Translations under genes and position numbers: made by a program
The notes under the pieces: generated by a model
The model's input: the letters and a program-made list of their open reading frames with translations, nothing else
Told to the model about the DNA's origin: nothing
Database searches by the model: none
Assembly: GCF_001422665.1 (NCBI RefSeq)
Contig: NZ_LMLU01000001.1
Span: forward strand, 1,098,753-1,162,752
DNA: 64,000 nt
Reading direction: 5' to 3'
Source: Arthrobacter sp. Leaf234
Lineage (GTDB): Bacteria > Actinomycetota > Actinomycetes > Actinomycetales > Micrococcaceae
Shown: piece after piece, positions 32,282-41,563 of the stretch
Layout of the letters: each line of letters begins with the position of its first letter
How positions within the stretch are numbered: position 1 is the first letter of the stretch

Positions 32282-33430
32282 CTAGCTGGGGTCCGCGATG
32301 ACGAGGGTCTTGATGCAGTTGTCGAGCTTGGCCGAGAACAGGTGGTACCCCTCGGCGATGTCCTCCAGCGGGATCCGGTGGGTGACGATGTCGTTCGGCT
32401 TGAGGAAGCCGTTCTGGATATGGCTGAAGAGGCGCGGCCACTGCCGTTTCACCGGTGTCTGGTTCATGCGCAGCGTGAGGCCCTTGTTGAGCGCGTCCCC
32501 GAACTTCACGGCGCTGAAGATGGGCCCGTAGGCGCCGACGACGGACACCGTGCCGCCCTTGCGGGCAGCGTCGATCGCCCAGTTGAGCGCGATCGGCGAA
32601 CCGCCCTGCAGTTTGAGCTTGGTCCCGGTGACCTGCTGGAGGAAGTTCCCGTCCGCCTCGGCCCCGACGGCGTCGATGACGACGTCGGCCCCGAGCCAGT
32701 CCGTGGTCCTCTTCATCTCGACCACGATGTCGTCGTACTCCGCGAAGTTGAAGGTCTCGGCGTGGGCGAAGGTGCGCGCCTTCTCGAGCCGGTACTCGAG
32801 GTGGTCGACGACGATCACGCGCCCCGCGCCCATCAGCCAGGCGGACTTCGCGGCGTAGAGGCCCACGGGTCCCGCACCGAAGACCACCACGGTGTCACCC
32901 TCGACGATGTCGCCGAGCTGCGCCCCGAAATAGCCCGTCGCGAGGGCGTCCGTGAGCAGCACGGCGTCCTCGCTGTCCATCCAGTCCGGGATGATGGCCG
33001 GTCCCACATCGGCGAAGGGAACGCGCACGAACTCGGCCTGCCCGCCGTCGTACCCGCCCGTGGTGTGCGAGTAGCCGTAGATGCCGCCGACCGCCGTCGC
33101 GTTCGGGTTGACGTTGTGGCAGTTCGAATACAGCCCACGGGCGCAGAAGTAGCAGGATCCGCAGTAGACGTTGAAGGGGACCATCACGCGGTCCCCGCGC
33201 TGCAGGTTCTGCACCGACGGGCCCACTTCCTCGACCACCCCGATGAACTCGTGGCCGAACGTGTGGCCGATCCGGGTGTCCGGCATGAGGCCGTGGTACA
33301 GGTGCAGGTCCGAACCGCAGATGGCCGCCGTCGTCACCCGGATGATGGCGTCGTTCGGGTGTTCGATCGTCGGCATGGGTTTCTCTTCGACGCGGATCGT
33401 GTAGGGACCGCGGTAGACCATGGCTCTCAT
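32282..33430 (-). CDS. zinc-dependent alcohol dehydrogenase (formaldehyde-dehydrogenase-like MDR)
   Basis: This 382-residue medium-chain dehydrogenase has catalytic zinc ligands Cys38 (AAICGSDLH), His60 and Glu61 (TFGHEFIG), and structural zinc cysteines 90, 93, 96 and 104 in CGSCYFCARGLYSNC. The Rossmann motif VVFGAGPVGLYAA lies near 180-192. The sequence is of the glutathione-independent formaldehyde-dehydrogenase-like branch, which has an extended middle loop. The natural substrate is not known; alcohols or aldehydes with NAD. It leads an operon with a membrane-anchored unknown protein (10-nt gap). Confidence 0.92.
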   Translation of the reverse strand: MRAMVYRGPYTIRVEEKPMPTIEHPNDAIIRVTTAAICGSDLHLYHGLMPDTRIGHTFGHEFIGVVEEVGPSVQNLQRGDRVMVPFNVYCGSCYFCARGLYSNCHNVNPNATAVGGIYGYSHTTGGYDGGQAEFVRVPFADVGPAIIPDWMDSEDAVLLTDALATGYFGAQLGDIVEGDTVVVFGAGPVGLYAAKSAWLMGAGRVIVVDHLEYRLEKARTFAHAETFNFAEYDDIVVEMKRTTDWLGADVVIDAVGAEADGNFLQQVTGTKLKLQGGSPIALNWAIDAARKGGTVSVVGAYGPIFSAVKFGDALNKGLTLRMNQTPVKRQWPRLFSHIQNGFLKPNDIVTHRIPLEDIAEGYHLFSAKLDNCIKTLVIADPS

Positions 33431-33535
33431 CCGTCGCCTCTTTCGTCGCTCGTCCGGTCAGCGTGGCACCGGACGGTGCAGTGCTTCAACAAGGAGCAGG
33501 GGACGGAAAGCGCGTGCGGAGGACCGCGGAGTGTG

Positions 33536-34450
33536 TTAACGCCGGCGGTCGGTGGGCGGCGTGCGGCGCGCCTGGGCGGCGAACAGCCAGCCCGCGGCCC
33601 CTGAGAGGGTGAAGCCCACGCCGACGATCCACGTCAGCCCCCACCAGAAGAAGAGGGGGACGGTCGCGGTCCCCGGCACGGCGGCCGGGCCGGCTGCCTG
33701 GACGGACACGTACAGGACGGCGGACACGAGCATGCCGCCCGGGCCCAGGATCCAGCAGAGCACCAGCCAGCCGCGCGACGAGCCCCACCCGCTGCCGAAT
33801 CCCTCCCACCGGTTCCAGTGATCGCCCGTGCGCATGATGATGAGGCCGCCGATGAGCGTCCAGGTGCCGACGACGAGAAGAGCCGCGACCACGTCCGCCG
33901 GACGGTGCCACAGGTTGATGAACGTGGCCACCCCGGCGAGGACGGAGTAGGCACCACCCGCAGCGGCGGCGAAGGGACGCCAGCGGGGGGTCATGATGAT
34001 GAAGACGGCCGCTGCCGCCGATGCCGCCAGAGTTGTATGCCCGGAGGGTAATGAATTGAACGCGAGCGTGGCGACGCCCCGGTCCGGGCGGTCGAAGACG
34101 AGATTCTTCAGCACCTGGGTGGTCAGGTTCGAGGTGAGGACGACGGCGACGGCGACCACCGCCGCCCCGTACCGCTGCCGCCGCAGCACCACGAAGAGGA
34201 TGGCCGCCGCGGCGAGGACCACGGAGATGGCGGGAAGCGTGTCGAGGAACCGCAGGAAGGGCAGTTGCGTGTCCGGCGCCGCCACCCCTGCCTCCTGCCA
34301 GGCCGACTCGTCCGCGAACTGCCCCGTCGTGGTCCGGACGAAGGCCCAGTAGGTCCAGCCGAGAGCCGCCGCGCAGGCGGCTGCGGCCAGCACGAAGACG
34401 AACGGCGAGCGCGCCGCCCGGGCCGTCGTCCTGGTCCGCTGCGTGGTCAT
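33536..34450 (-). CDS. PAP2-family membrane phosphatase
   Basis: This 304-residue protein has about six membrane spans and the PAP2 phosphatase signatures KNLVFDRPDRGV (motif 1, about 115-126), PSGHTT (motif 2, near 134-139) and a degenerate third motif NLWHRPADVVAA near 178-189, where SRxxxxxHxxxD usually stands; the catalytic His and Asp are present. It would dephosphorylate lipid phosphates such as phosphatidate or polyprenyl pyrophosphate. A four- to five-span C-terminal extension after about residue 195 is longer than minimal PAP2 proteins. It is divergent from menC (112-nt gap). Confidence 0.88.
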   Translation of the reverse strand: MTTQRTRTTARAARSPFVFVLAAAACAAALGWTYWAFVRTTTGQFADESAWQEAGVAAPDTQLPFLRFLDTLPAISVVLAAAAILFVVLRRQRYGAAVVAVAVVLTSNLTTQVLKNLVFDRPDRGVATLAFNSLPSGHTTLAASAAAAVFIIMTPRWRPFAAAAGGAYSVLAGVATFINLWHRPADVVAALLVVGTWTLIGGLIIMRTGDHWNRWEGFGSGWGSSRGWLVLCWILGPGGMLVSAVLYVSVQAAGPAAVPGTATVPLFFWWGLTWIVGVGFTLSGAAGWLFAAQARRTPPTDRRR

Positions 34451-34550
34451 CGGTCAATCGTTCCACATCGACCTCGGAGTTCCGTCACCGTCCTGTGACC
34501 TCGTCCTGAGGCGTGTCCGCCTGCCGTTCCGGGGCCGCGGGGGGCTGCCG

Positions 34551-34556
34551 TAGCCT
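34551..34556 (+). promoter_or_regulatory. -10 box of a leaderless promoter for menC
   Basis: TAGCCT at 34551-34556 lies 6 nt before the GTG start of menC at 34563. No Shine-Dalgarno sequence is visible. A leaderless mRNA is likely. Confidence 0.55.
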
Positions 34557-34562
34557 GAGGGC

Positions 34563-35603
34563 GTGACGCCACCGACCGCACCCCTGCCCCTGCCGTCGCT
34601 CGGGGACCTGCTGTCCTCGGCCCGCGTGGTGTCCATCCCCATGCGGGTGAAGTTCCGCGGCGTCCTGCATCGCGAGGCACTCCTGCTCCGGGGCATCGCC
34701 GGCTGGGGGGAGTTCTGCCCCTTCCTCGAGTACGACGACGCCGAGTCCGCGCCGTGGCTGGCCTCCGCCGTCGAGGCGGCCTGGGCAGGGTTCCCTGCAT
34801 CCGTCCGCGACTCCGTGCCGGTGAACGCGACCGTCCCCGCCGTCGGGCCGGAGGCGGTGGAGGGCGTCCTCGCCCGCTTCGGGCCGGTGGGCGCGGTCAA
34901 GGTCAAGGTGGCGGAGCGGGGACAGGACCTGCGCGACGACGTCGCCCGCGTGGCGGAGGTCCGCCGGCTCCTACCCGACGCCGGCATCAAGGTGGACGCG
35001 AACGGCGGCTGGGAGGTCGCGGAGGCGCTCATGGCACTCGATGCCCTGGCGCCGTCCGGGCTGCAGTACGTGGAGCAGCCGGTCGCCGACATCCCCGGCC
35101 TCCGGGCCGTCCGGCTGGAACTCCGGCGCCGCGGGTCCGGGATCCTCGTCGCGGCGGACGAGAGCGTCCGGCGGCAGGAGGATCCGCTGCTGGTCGCGCG
35201 CGAGGATGCGGCCGACGTCCTCGTGGTCAAGGCCGCACCGCTCGGGGGAGTGCGGCGGGCGCTCGACATCATCCGCCGGGCCGGGCTGCCGGCCGTGGTC
35301 AGTTCCGCCCTGGACACCTCGGTGGGGATCCGTTCCGGCGTCGCGCTCGCGGCAGCGCTGCCCGACCTGCCGTTCGCCTGCGGCCTGGCCACGGTCTCGC
35401 TCATGGAGGGCGACGTCACGGACGCCTCGCTGGTGCCCGAGGGCGGTCACCTGCCCGTGCGTGACGTCGACGTGCGTGAAGAACGACTGCTGCGGTTCGC
35501 AGCCGACGGAGACCGTCGGTCCTGGTGGCTGGAGCGGCTCGCCCGGACCCATGCGGTCCTCGCAGCGCGGGACTGGAGGTCCGCCGCGGGCGACGCGGAG
35601 TGA
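34563..35603 (+). CDS. menC: o-succinylbenzoate synthase (menaquinone biosynthesis)
   Basis: This 346-residue enolase-superfamily enzyme dehydrates SHCHC to o-succinylbenzoate, an intermediate of menaquinone. The KxK motif with the catalytic Lys is in VKVKVAERG (Lys114/Lys116), metal ligands follow as VDANGG (Asp near 143), YVEQP (Glu near 168) and AADES (Asp near 195), and the second catalytic Lys is in VVKAAPLGG near 218. MenD, MenF, MenG and MenJ-like genes follow within 13 kb. The N terminus is compact and the start GTG is set by the -10 box 6 nt upstream. Confidence 0.92.
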   Translation: MTPPTAPLPLPSLGDLLSSARVVSIPMRVKFRGVLHREALLLRGIAGWGEFCPFLEYDDAESAPWLASAVEAAWAGFPASVRDSVPVNATVPAVGPEAVEGVLARFGPVGAVKVKVAERGQDLRDDVARVAEVRRLLPDAGIKVDANGGWEVAEALMALDALAPSGLQYVEQPVADIPGLRAVRLELRRRGSGILVAADESVRRQEDPLLVAREDAADVLVVKAAPLGGVRRALDIIRRAGLPAVVSSALDTSVGIRSGVALAAALPDLPFACGLATVSLMEGDVTDASLVPEGGHLPVRDVDVREERLLRFAADGDRRSWWLERLARTHAVLAARDWRSAAGDAE

Positions 35604-35786
35604 CCACACGCGGGGAGGACGCGGTCGATGCGAGCGGTCTGGGGTGGACCGTCCAGCGTCGTCGTGGGAGGAACACCCTGTGGCGGCTTCGGCAGCCGAG
35701 GCCCGGCCCCGGACCGTGGTGCTCGACGCGGCGCTGCGGGATGCGGTGCTCCCCGAAGGCTGACGGGCAGGCCCTGTTCCGGCGTC

Positions 35787-35830
35787 GTTAACCCGGCGTT
35801 CACCGGCACGCACCACGGCTGTTCAGGTGG
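35787..35830 (+). promoter_or_regulatory. probable PHO box upstream of phoX
   Basis: GTTAACCCGGC (35787-35797) is followed head-to-tail by GTTCACCGGCA (35798-35808), an 11-bp direct repeat resembling the GTTCACC units bound by PhoP in actinobacteria, and a third half-like GTTCAGGTGG starts at 35821, 23 nt on. The array ends about 55 nt before the phoX start. A phosphate-starvation role is expected for this gene; the site itself is inferred from sequence. Confidence 0.65.
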
Positions 35831-35884
35831 TCTCGGCAGGGTGAGGGGCGAACGCCGTTCATCTTCTTGAGAGGTACCACCCCC

Positions 35885-38047
35885 ATGACTGACACCACGC
35901 GCCGCCTGCTGCCCATGCTCGGCCACACCAAGGGCAAGCGCAGTGCCGTGACCTGCGCCCTGAAGTGTGACAATGCGTGCTCCGACGCGGTCTGCAACAC
36001 GTCGAGGAACACCTACTTCCGTGACATCGCCGGCAGCGAGTTCTCGCGCCGCAGCGCGCTCGGCGTGGGCGCTGCCGGAGCACTGACGCTCCTGGTCGGC
36101 ACCCAGACCGGCGCCGGGTCCGCCGTCGCCGCCCCGGGGAGGCCCGGGAAACCGGCGGGCAAGCTGGCCTTCACCCCCATCGCACCCGTGGACGCCCTGG
36201 TGGATGACATGACCGTTCCCGAGGGCTACGGCTGGAAGCCGGTGATCCGCTGGGGAGATCCCCTGTTCGCCGGCTCGCCGAGGTTCGACGCCGCCAACCA
36301 GACCGCAGCAGCGCAGGCGCTGCAGTTCGGCTACAACTGCGACTACACGGACATCATCGAGATCGAGGGCAGCAAGGGCCGCCGTGCCGTGCTCTTCGCG
36401 AACCACGAGTACACGAACGAGAACATCATGGTCCCGCCGACCCTCGCCGCAGCCGAGGTGCGCGGGATCGGCAAGGCCGCACACGGCCTGTCCGTCGTCG
36501 AGCTCGAGCGCAAGAACGCCAACAAGCCCTGGTCCTACGTGCAGGGTGCGGCCCTCAACCGCCGCTACCTGACCACCACGCCGTACGAGGTGACTGGCCC
36601 GGCTGCAGGCTCGGACCTCCTCAGGACCAAGGACGATCCCGAGGGCCGGACGATCCTCGGCACGCTGGGCAACTGCGCCGGCGGCACCACGCCGTGGGGC
36701 ACCATCCTCTCCGGCGAGGAGAACTTCAACGGCTACTTCGTCGCGCCCGGCACGAGCGCCGGCGACCGCCGATACGGCATCAGCAACCGTCCGACCGTCC
36801 GCGGCTGGGAGATCGACGAGCCGCGCTTCGACACCCGGAATGTCGGCTACGAGAACGAGACGAACCGCTTCGGCTACATCGTGGAGGTGGATCCCTTCGA
36901 TCCCACGTCCACCCCGAAGAAGCACACGGCACTCGGCCGCTTCAAGCACGAGGGTGCGAACGTCACGGTGGCCTCCGACGGTCGGGTGGTCGCCTACATG
37001 GGCGACGACGAGCGCTTCGACTACCTCTACAAGTTCGTCTCCCGGAACCGGGTCACCCCGGGCACCAACCCTGCCGCGCGTCGCGCCAACATGACGCTGC
37101 TCAGCGAGGGCTCGCTGTACGTGGCGCGCTTCCAGGGCAACTCGGTCGCCGAGATCGACGGGACGGGCACGCTCCCCTCCGACGGCGCCTTCGACGGCGT
37201 CGGCGAGTGGTTGCCGCTCCTCATCGACAACACGTCCGTGGTGCCGGGCATGACGGCGGCCGACGTGGCCGTCTACACCCGACTGGCCGCGGACAAGGTG
37301 GGCCCCACGAAGATGGACCGCTGCGAGGACGTGGAGCCGAATCCCGTCTCCGGCAAGATCTACATCGCCTGCACCAACAACACCAACCGCGGCGTCGGCT
37401 CCACCGCGATCGCCGACGAGGCCAATCCCCGCACGCAGAACCGCGACGGCCACGTCGTGGAGATCACCGAGGCCGGCAACAACGCGACAGGCACGCGCTT
37501 CACGTGGAACCTCCTGCTCGTCTGCGGTGATCCTGCGCGCAACCCGTCCACCTACTTCGCGGGCTACCCGAAGGACAAGGTCTCGCCGATCTCCTGCCCC
37601 GACAACGTCGCCTTCGACTCCGAGGGCAACCTCTGGATCTCCACGGACGGCCAGCCCGGGACGGTGGGATTCAACGACGGCCTGTTCAAGGTCGGCCTGG
37701 TCGGCGCGGAGCGCGGCCGTGTGCAGCAGTTCCTCGCGGTCCCGCGCGACGCCGAGACCTGCGGGCCCGTCATCCGGGACCAGGAGGGCAGTGTGTTCGT
37801 GGCCGTGCAGCACCCGGGGGAGGACGGGACGTGGGCCGAGCAGGCATCGCTCTTCCCGGACTACGTGCCGCTCGGGGCCCTGCCCAGCAAGGGTGAGGCA
37901 GCCGTTCCCCGCCCCTCGGTGGTGCAGGTGTTCCGCGGCGCGGAGGCTCCGGCCGAGGACCACAGGGGACGTGGCCGCCGCTCGCCCGGCAAGGCCCGGC
38001 CGAAGTCCGGCATCAGCGAATCGCGCGGGACCAGCGACGGCAAGTAG
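35885..38047 (+). CDS. phoX: PhoX-family alkaline phosphatase, Tat-exported
   Basis: This 720-residue protein is a PhoX (DUF839) secreted phosphatase that releases phosphate from organic esters using iron and calcium. A long n-region ends in the twin-arginine motif SRRSALGVGAAGAL (residues 54-67), sending the folded protein out by Tat. Family stretches include NHEYTNEN, GNCAGGTTPWGTILSGEENF, FKHEGANVTVASDGRVVAYMG, DRCEDVEPNP and CPDNVAFDSEGNLWISTDG. The last 50 residues are Arg/Gly-rich and may bind the cell wall or nucleic acid. A PHO-box-like repeat lies upstream and a strong terminator downstream. Confidence 0.93.
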   Translation: MTDTTRRLLPMLGHTKGKRSAVTCALKCDNACSDAVCNTSRNTYFRDIAGSEFSRRSALGVGAAGALTLLVGTQTGAGSAVAAPGRPGKPAGKLAFTPIAPVDALVDDMTVPEGYGWKPVIRWGDPLFAGSPRFDAANQTAAAQALQFGYNCDYTDIIEIEGSKGRRAVLFANHEYTNENIMVPPTLAAAEVRGIGKAAHGLSVVELERKNANKPWSYVQGAALNRRYLTTTPYEVTGPAAGSDLLRTKDDPEGRTILGTLGNCAGGTTPWGTILSGEENFNGYFVAPGTSAGDRRYGISNRPTVRGWEIDEPRFDTRNVGYENETNRFGYIVEVDPFDPTSTPKKHTALGRFKHEGANVTVASDGRVVAYMGDDERFDYLYKFVSRNRVTPGTNPAARRANMTLLSEGSLYVARFQGNSVAEIDGTGTLPSDGAFDGVGEWLPLLIDNTSVVPGMTAADVAVYTRLAADKVGPTKMDRCEDVEPNPVSGKIYIACTNNTNRGVGSTAIADEANPRTQNRDGHVVEITEAGNNATGTRFTWNLLLVCGDPARNPSTYFAGYPKDKVSPISCPDNVAFDSEGNLWISTDGQPGTVGFNDGLFKVGLVGAERGRVQQFLAVPRDAETCGPVIRDQEGSVFVAVQHPGEDGTWAEQASLFPDYVPLGALPSKGEAAVPRPSVVQVFRGAEAPAEDHRGRGRRSPGKARPKSGISESRGTSDGK

Positions 38048-38071
38048 CGCCGTCCCCGACCCGGACGGCCC

Positions 38072-38103
38072 ACGCACCCCCTCCCCGTCGGGAGGGGGTG
38101 CGT
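38072..38103 (+). terminator. strong hairpin terminator after phoX
   Basis: ACGCACCCCCTCCC (38072-38085) pairs without mismatch with GGGAGGGGGTGCGT (38090-38103): a 14-bp stem with a CGTC tetraloop, 24 nt after the phoX stop and 27 nt before menD. It ends in TT but has no long T run, as is common in high-GC actinobacteria. Confidence 0.85.
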
Positions 38104-38130
38104 TCGCGTCCGGGATGTGAGGATGGAGAG

Positions 38131-39936
38131 GTGACCGACTCAGAGATGTCCCCTCCAGCCCCCCTCGGTTCCGCCGTGACGGCGGCCCGGGCCGTGCGGG
38201 CCCTGGTGGCGGGCGGTGTGACCGACGTCGTTGTCGCCCCCGGATCCCGCAGCGCCCCGCTCGCCTACGCGCTCGCCGAGGCGGAGGCCGAGGGGCTCGT
38301 CCGGCTGCACGTGCGCATCGACGAGCGGACCGGAGGCTTCACGGCGCTCGGCCTGGCGCTCGGCGGACAGCGGCCGGCGGCCGTCGTGACGACGTCGGGC
38401 ACGGCGGTGGGCGAGCTGCTTCCCGCCGTGATGGAGGCGAACCATGCCGCGGTGCCCCTCGTGGTCGTCTCCGCGGACCGGCCCGGCGAGCTCCGCGGGA
38501 CCGGCGCGAACCAGACGACGGTGCAGCCCGGACTGTTCGGCGTCCACGTGCGCGCGGGCGTCGATGTGGGCGCGGGGGAGGATCCCACGAGCCTCATCGG
38601 CGACGTGCTGCGCGCCGCGCTCGGGCGGCCGGACGACGGTGCCGCGACCAGCCCGGCCGGTCCGGTGCACCTCAACCTCGCCTTCCGCGACCCCCTGGTG
38701 CCGGACGCGGACGACCTGGACGTCCTCCGATCTGCCCGGCTCGTGCAGGCGGAAGGGCGGACGGCCGCCGCGAACGGGTGGGATGGTGGGGGTGGGTCCG
38801 TCGTCGGATCGGCGTCACCGGCCGGCTCGGGAACGCCCGAGTCCGCCGCGCAGGTGTCGACGCGCTCTGTGGGCGCGTCCCGCTCCGACCTCTCCACGGA
38901 CGGTCAGGGAACGACGGTCGTCGTCGCCGGACACGGTGCCGGCGAGGTGGCCGCGGGGTTCGCCGCCCACCTGGACCTGCCGCTACTGGCCGAGCCGTCG
39001 TCGAACGCGCGTTTCGGCAGCAGTGGCATCCCGGCCTACCGCCTGCTGCTCGAGCATCTCGGCCCGTCGATCACCCGCGTGGTCACGTTCGGGCGGCCCA
39101 CGCTGTCCCGTCCGGTGACCGCGCTCCTCGCCCGGGCCGACGTCGAGCACGCGCTGTACCTGCCCGAGCCCGTGGCCTGGTTCGAGGAGGGGCGCCGGAC
39201 CGAACGCATCATCGACGACCTGCCCGGCCTGATCGCCTTCGCGGGTCGCGGGGCGGAGGGCTGGCTCGGGCGCTGGCGCGAGGCAGGGGCAGCGGCCGAT
39301 GCCGCCATCCGCTCGCTCCTGGTCGACGAGGAGCGGATGACGGGACTCGACGTGGCCGATGCAGTCTGGGAGCACACCGACGGCAACCTGGTGCTGGGGT
39401 CCTCCAACCCCATCCGGGACATGGATCTGATCGCCTCGACCGGCTGGCATCCGCTCGAGGTCTTCGCCAACCGCGGGCTGGCCGGGATCGACGGCACCCT
39501 CTCGACCGCGAGCGGCGTGGCGCTCGCGGCGGGCATCCCGACCCGCGTCCTCCTCGGTGACCTCACGTTCCTGCACGACGTCGGTGGCCTGCTCCTCGGC
39601 AGCGGCGAACCGCAGCCGGACCTGCACATCGTGGTCCTCAACGACGGCGGCGGCGGGATCTTCGGCCTGCTCGAGCACGGTGCCGAGGCGACGACGGCGC
39701 GGTACGGCGCCGCCGTCGAACGCCTGTTCGGAACCCCGCACACCGTGGACGTGGCCGCGCTCGCGGCCGCCTACGGACTCCGGTACGAGCGCGCCACGAC
39801 GCTGGACGAGCTGGATACGGCGATGGAGCGGCCCATCTCGGGCCGCTCCATCCTCGAGGTGCGCACCGACCGCAGCACCCTCCGGGACCTCCACGCACGG
39901 ATTCGCCGGGCGGTGGCGGACGTGACGGTCTCCTAG
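38131..39936 (+). CDS. menD: 2-succinyl-5-enolpyruvyl-6-hydroxy-3-cyclohexene-1-carboxylate synthase
   Basis: This 601-residue thiamin-diphosphate enzyme joins isochorismate and 2-oxoglutarate in menaquinone synthesis. VVVAPGSRSAPLAYALA (about 36-52) and DERTGGFTALGLALG with the catalytic Glu near 70 form the pyrimidine domain; SSNPIRDMDL, FANRGLAGIDGTLSTASG (near 450-467) and LNDGGGGIFGLLEHG carry the cofactor diphosphate domain. It has an insertion of about 30 low-complexity Ser/Gly residues near 210-260. GTG 38131 is chosen since the conserved fold begins about 15 residues later. Its stop is directly back-to-back with the stop of the next, convergent gene. Confidence 0.93.
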   Translation: MTDSEMSPPAPLGSAVTAARAVRALVAGGVTDVVVAPGSRSAPLAYALAEAEAEGLVRLHVRIDERTGGFTALGLALGGQRPAAVVTTSGTAVGELLPAVMEANHAAVPLVVVSADRPGELRGTGANQTTVQPGLFGVHVRAGVDVGAGEDPTSLIGDVLRAALGRPDDGAATSPAGPVHLNLAFRDPLVPDADDLDVLRSARLVQAEGRTAAANGWDGGGGSVVGSASPAGSGTPESAAQVSTRSVGASRSDLSTDGQGTTVVVAGHGAGEVAAGFAAHLDLPLLAEPSSNARFGSSGIPAYRLLLEHLGPSITRVVTFGRPTLSRPVTALLARADVEHALYLPEPVAWFEEGRRTERIIDDLPGLIAFAGRGAEGWLGRWREAGAAADAAIRSLLVDEERMTGLDVADAVWEHTDGNLVLGSSNPIRDMDLIASTGWHPLEVFANRGLAGIDGTLSTASGVALAAGIPTRVLLGDLTFLHDVGGLLLGSGEPQPDLHIVVLNDGGGGIFGLLEHGAEATTARYGAAVERLFGTPHTVDVAALAAAYGLRYERATTLDELDTAMERPISGRSILEVRTDRSTLRDLHARIRRAVADVTVS

Positions 39937-40700
<764 letters not shown>

Positions 40701-40704
<4 letters not shown>

Positions 40705-41486
40705 CGGCCTCTCTTGTTGTGTCGTTCGAGCTTCGCGACCAGCTGCGTGAGCGGGAGCGTGATGACCAGGTAGAGCAGTGCTGCCACCACCAGGGGCGTC
40801 GCGTTCGCCGAGTTCGTCAGGGAGTCGCGGGCGAAGGTCGTGAGTTCACGGTCGCCGATCGCCATACCCGCGATGAAGAGCAGCGAGGTGTCCTTGATGA
40901 GGATCACGAGCTCGTTCGTCAGGGGAGGGGTGATGATGCGGAACGCCTGCGGGAGCACGACGGTGACCAGCGTCCACGTGGAACCCATGCCGAGGGACCG
41001 CGCGGCTTCGACCTGACCCTTGGGCACGGCCTCGATGCCTGCCCTGATGGTCTCGGCGATGTACGCCGCCGAGACTACGATCAGGCCGATCAGGCCGGCA
41101 CCCACGCTGCCGCCCGGTGCCTGCCACTGGAACGCGATCGGCACCGCGAAGGCGAAACCGAAGATCACGAGCAGGGCGGGCAGCCCGCGGAAGAGTTCGA
41201 TGTACCCGGTCGCGAGCCAGCGGTACGGCAGGACGGGGGAGAGCTTCATCAGCGCCAGGAGGAGCCCGAACAGCATGCCGCCCACGAAGGCGATCGCCGT
41301 GTAGACGATGGTGTTCTTCGCCGCGATGGTGAGGATCTCGGGGAAGGCCGACCGCGCCACGTCGATGTTGAAGAAGTAGGGCTGGATCCTCCCCCAGTCC
41401 GCGGACAGGAGGACGAAGAGGATGACTGCTGCGAAGATCGCGTAGAGGACGCCCTGCGTGAGGCGTCTGCGTGTAGAGCGTTTCAC
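40701..41486 (-). CDS. polar amino acid ABC transporter permease (HisM/GlnP type)
   Basis: This 261-residue protein has about five membrane spans and the amino-acid-permease consensus with the EAA loop [30 protein letters not shown] near 160-190 and [16 protein letters not shown] near 115. It forms the membrane channel of the amino acid importer. GTG 41486 starts it, with GGAAGG upstream; it overlaps the ATPase gene (ATGA, 40701-40704). A single permease gene is present, so a homodimeric channel is likely. Confidence 0.93.
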
Positions 41487-41519
41487 GCGGAGGAACTACC
41501 TTCCTTCGAAGGAGATGGG

Positions 41520-41553
41520 GCCCGGGCGGCGCCGTCGTCGACGCCGCACGGGC
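41520..41553 (-). terminator. imperfect hairpin between binding-protein and permease genes
   Basis: GCCCG(GG)CGGCG at 41520-41531 pairs with CGCCG(CA)CGGGC at 41542-41553, two 5-bp stems separated by a 2x2 internal loop, with a 10-nt apical loop. It lies 10 nt after the binding-protein stop, in the same relative place as hairpins in the two sugar ABC operons. Confidence 0.55.
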
Positions 41554-41563
41554 TGCGGTGGTT

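Noticed and set aside
35447-38077. An 876-residue minus-strand frame opposite phoX
   Set aside because: Antisense shadow of a long GC-rich gene with no recognisable domain; phoX has Tat and PhoX motifs.
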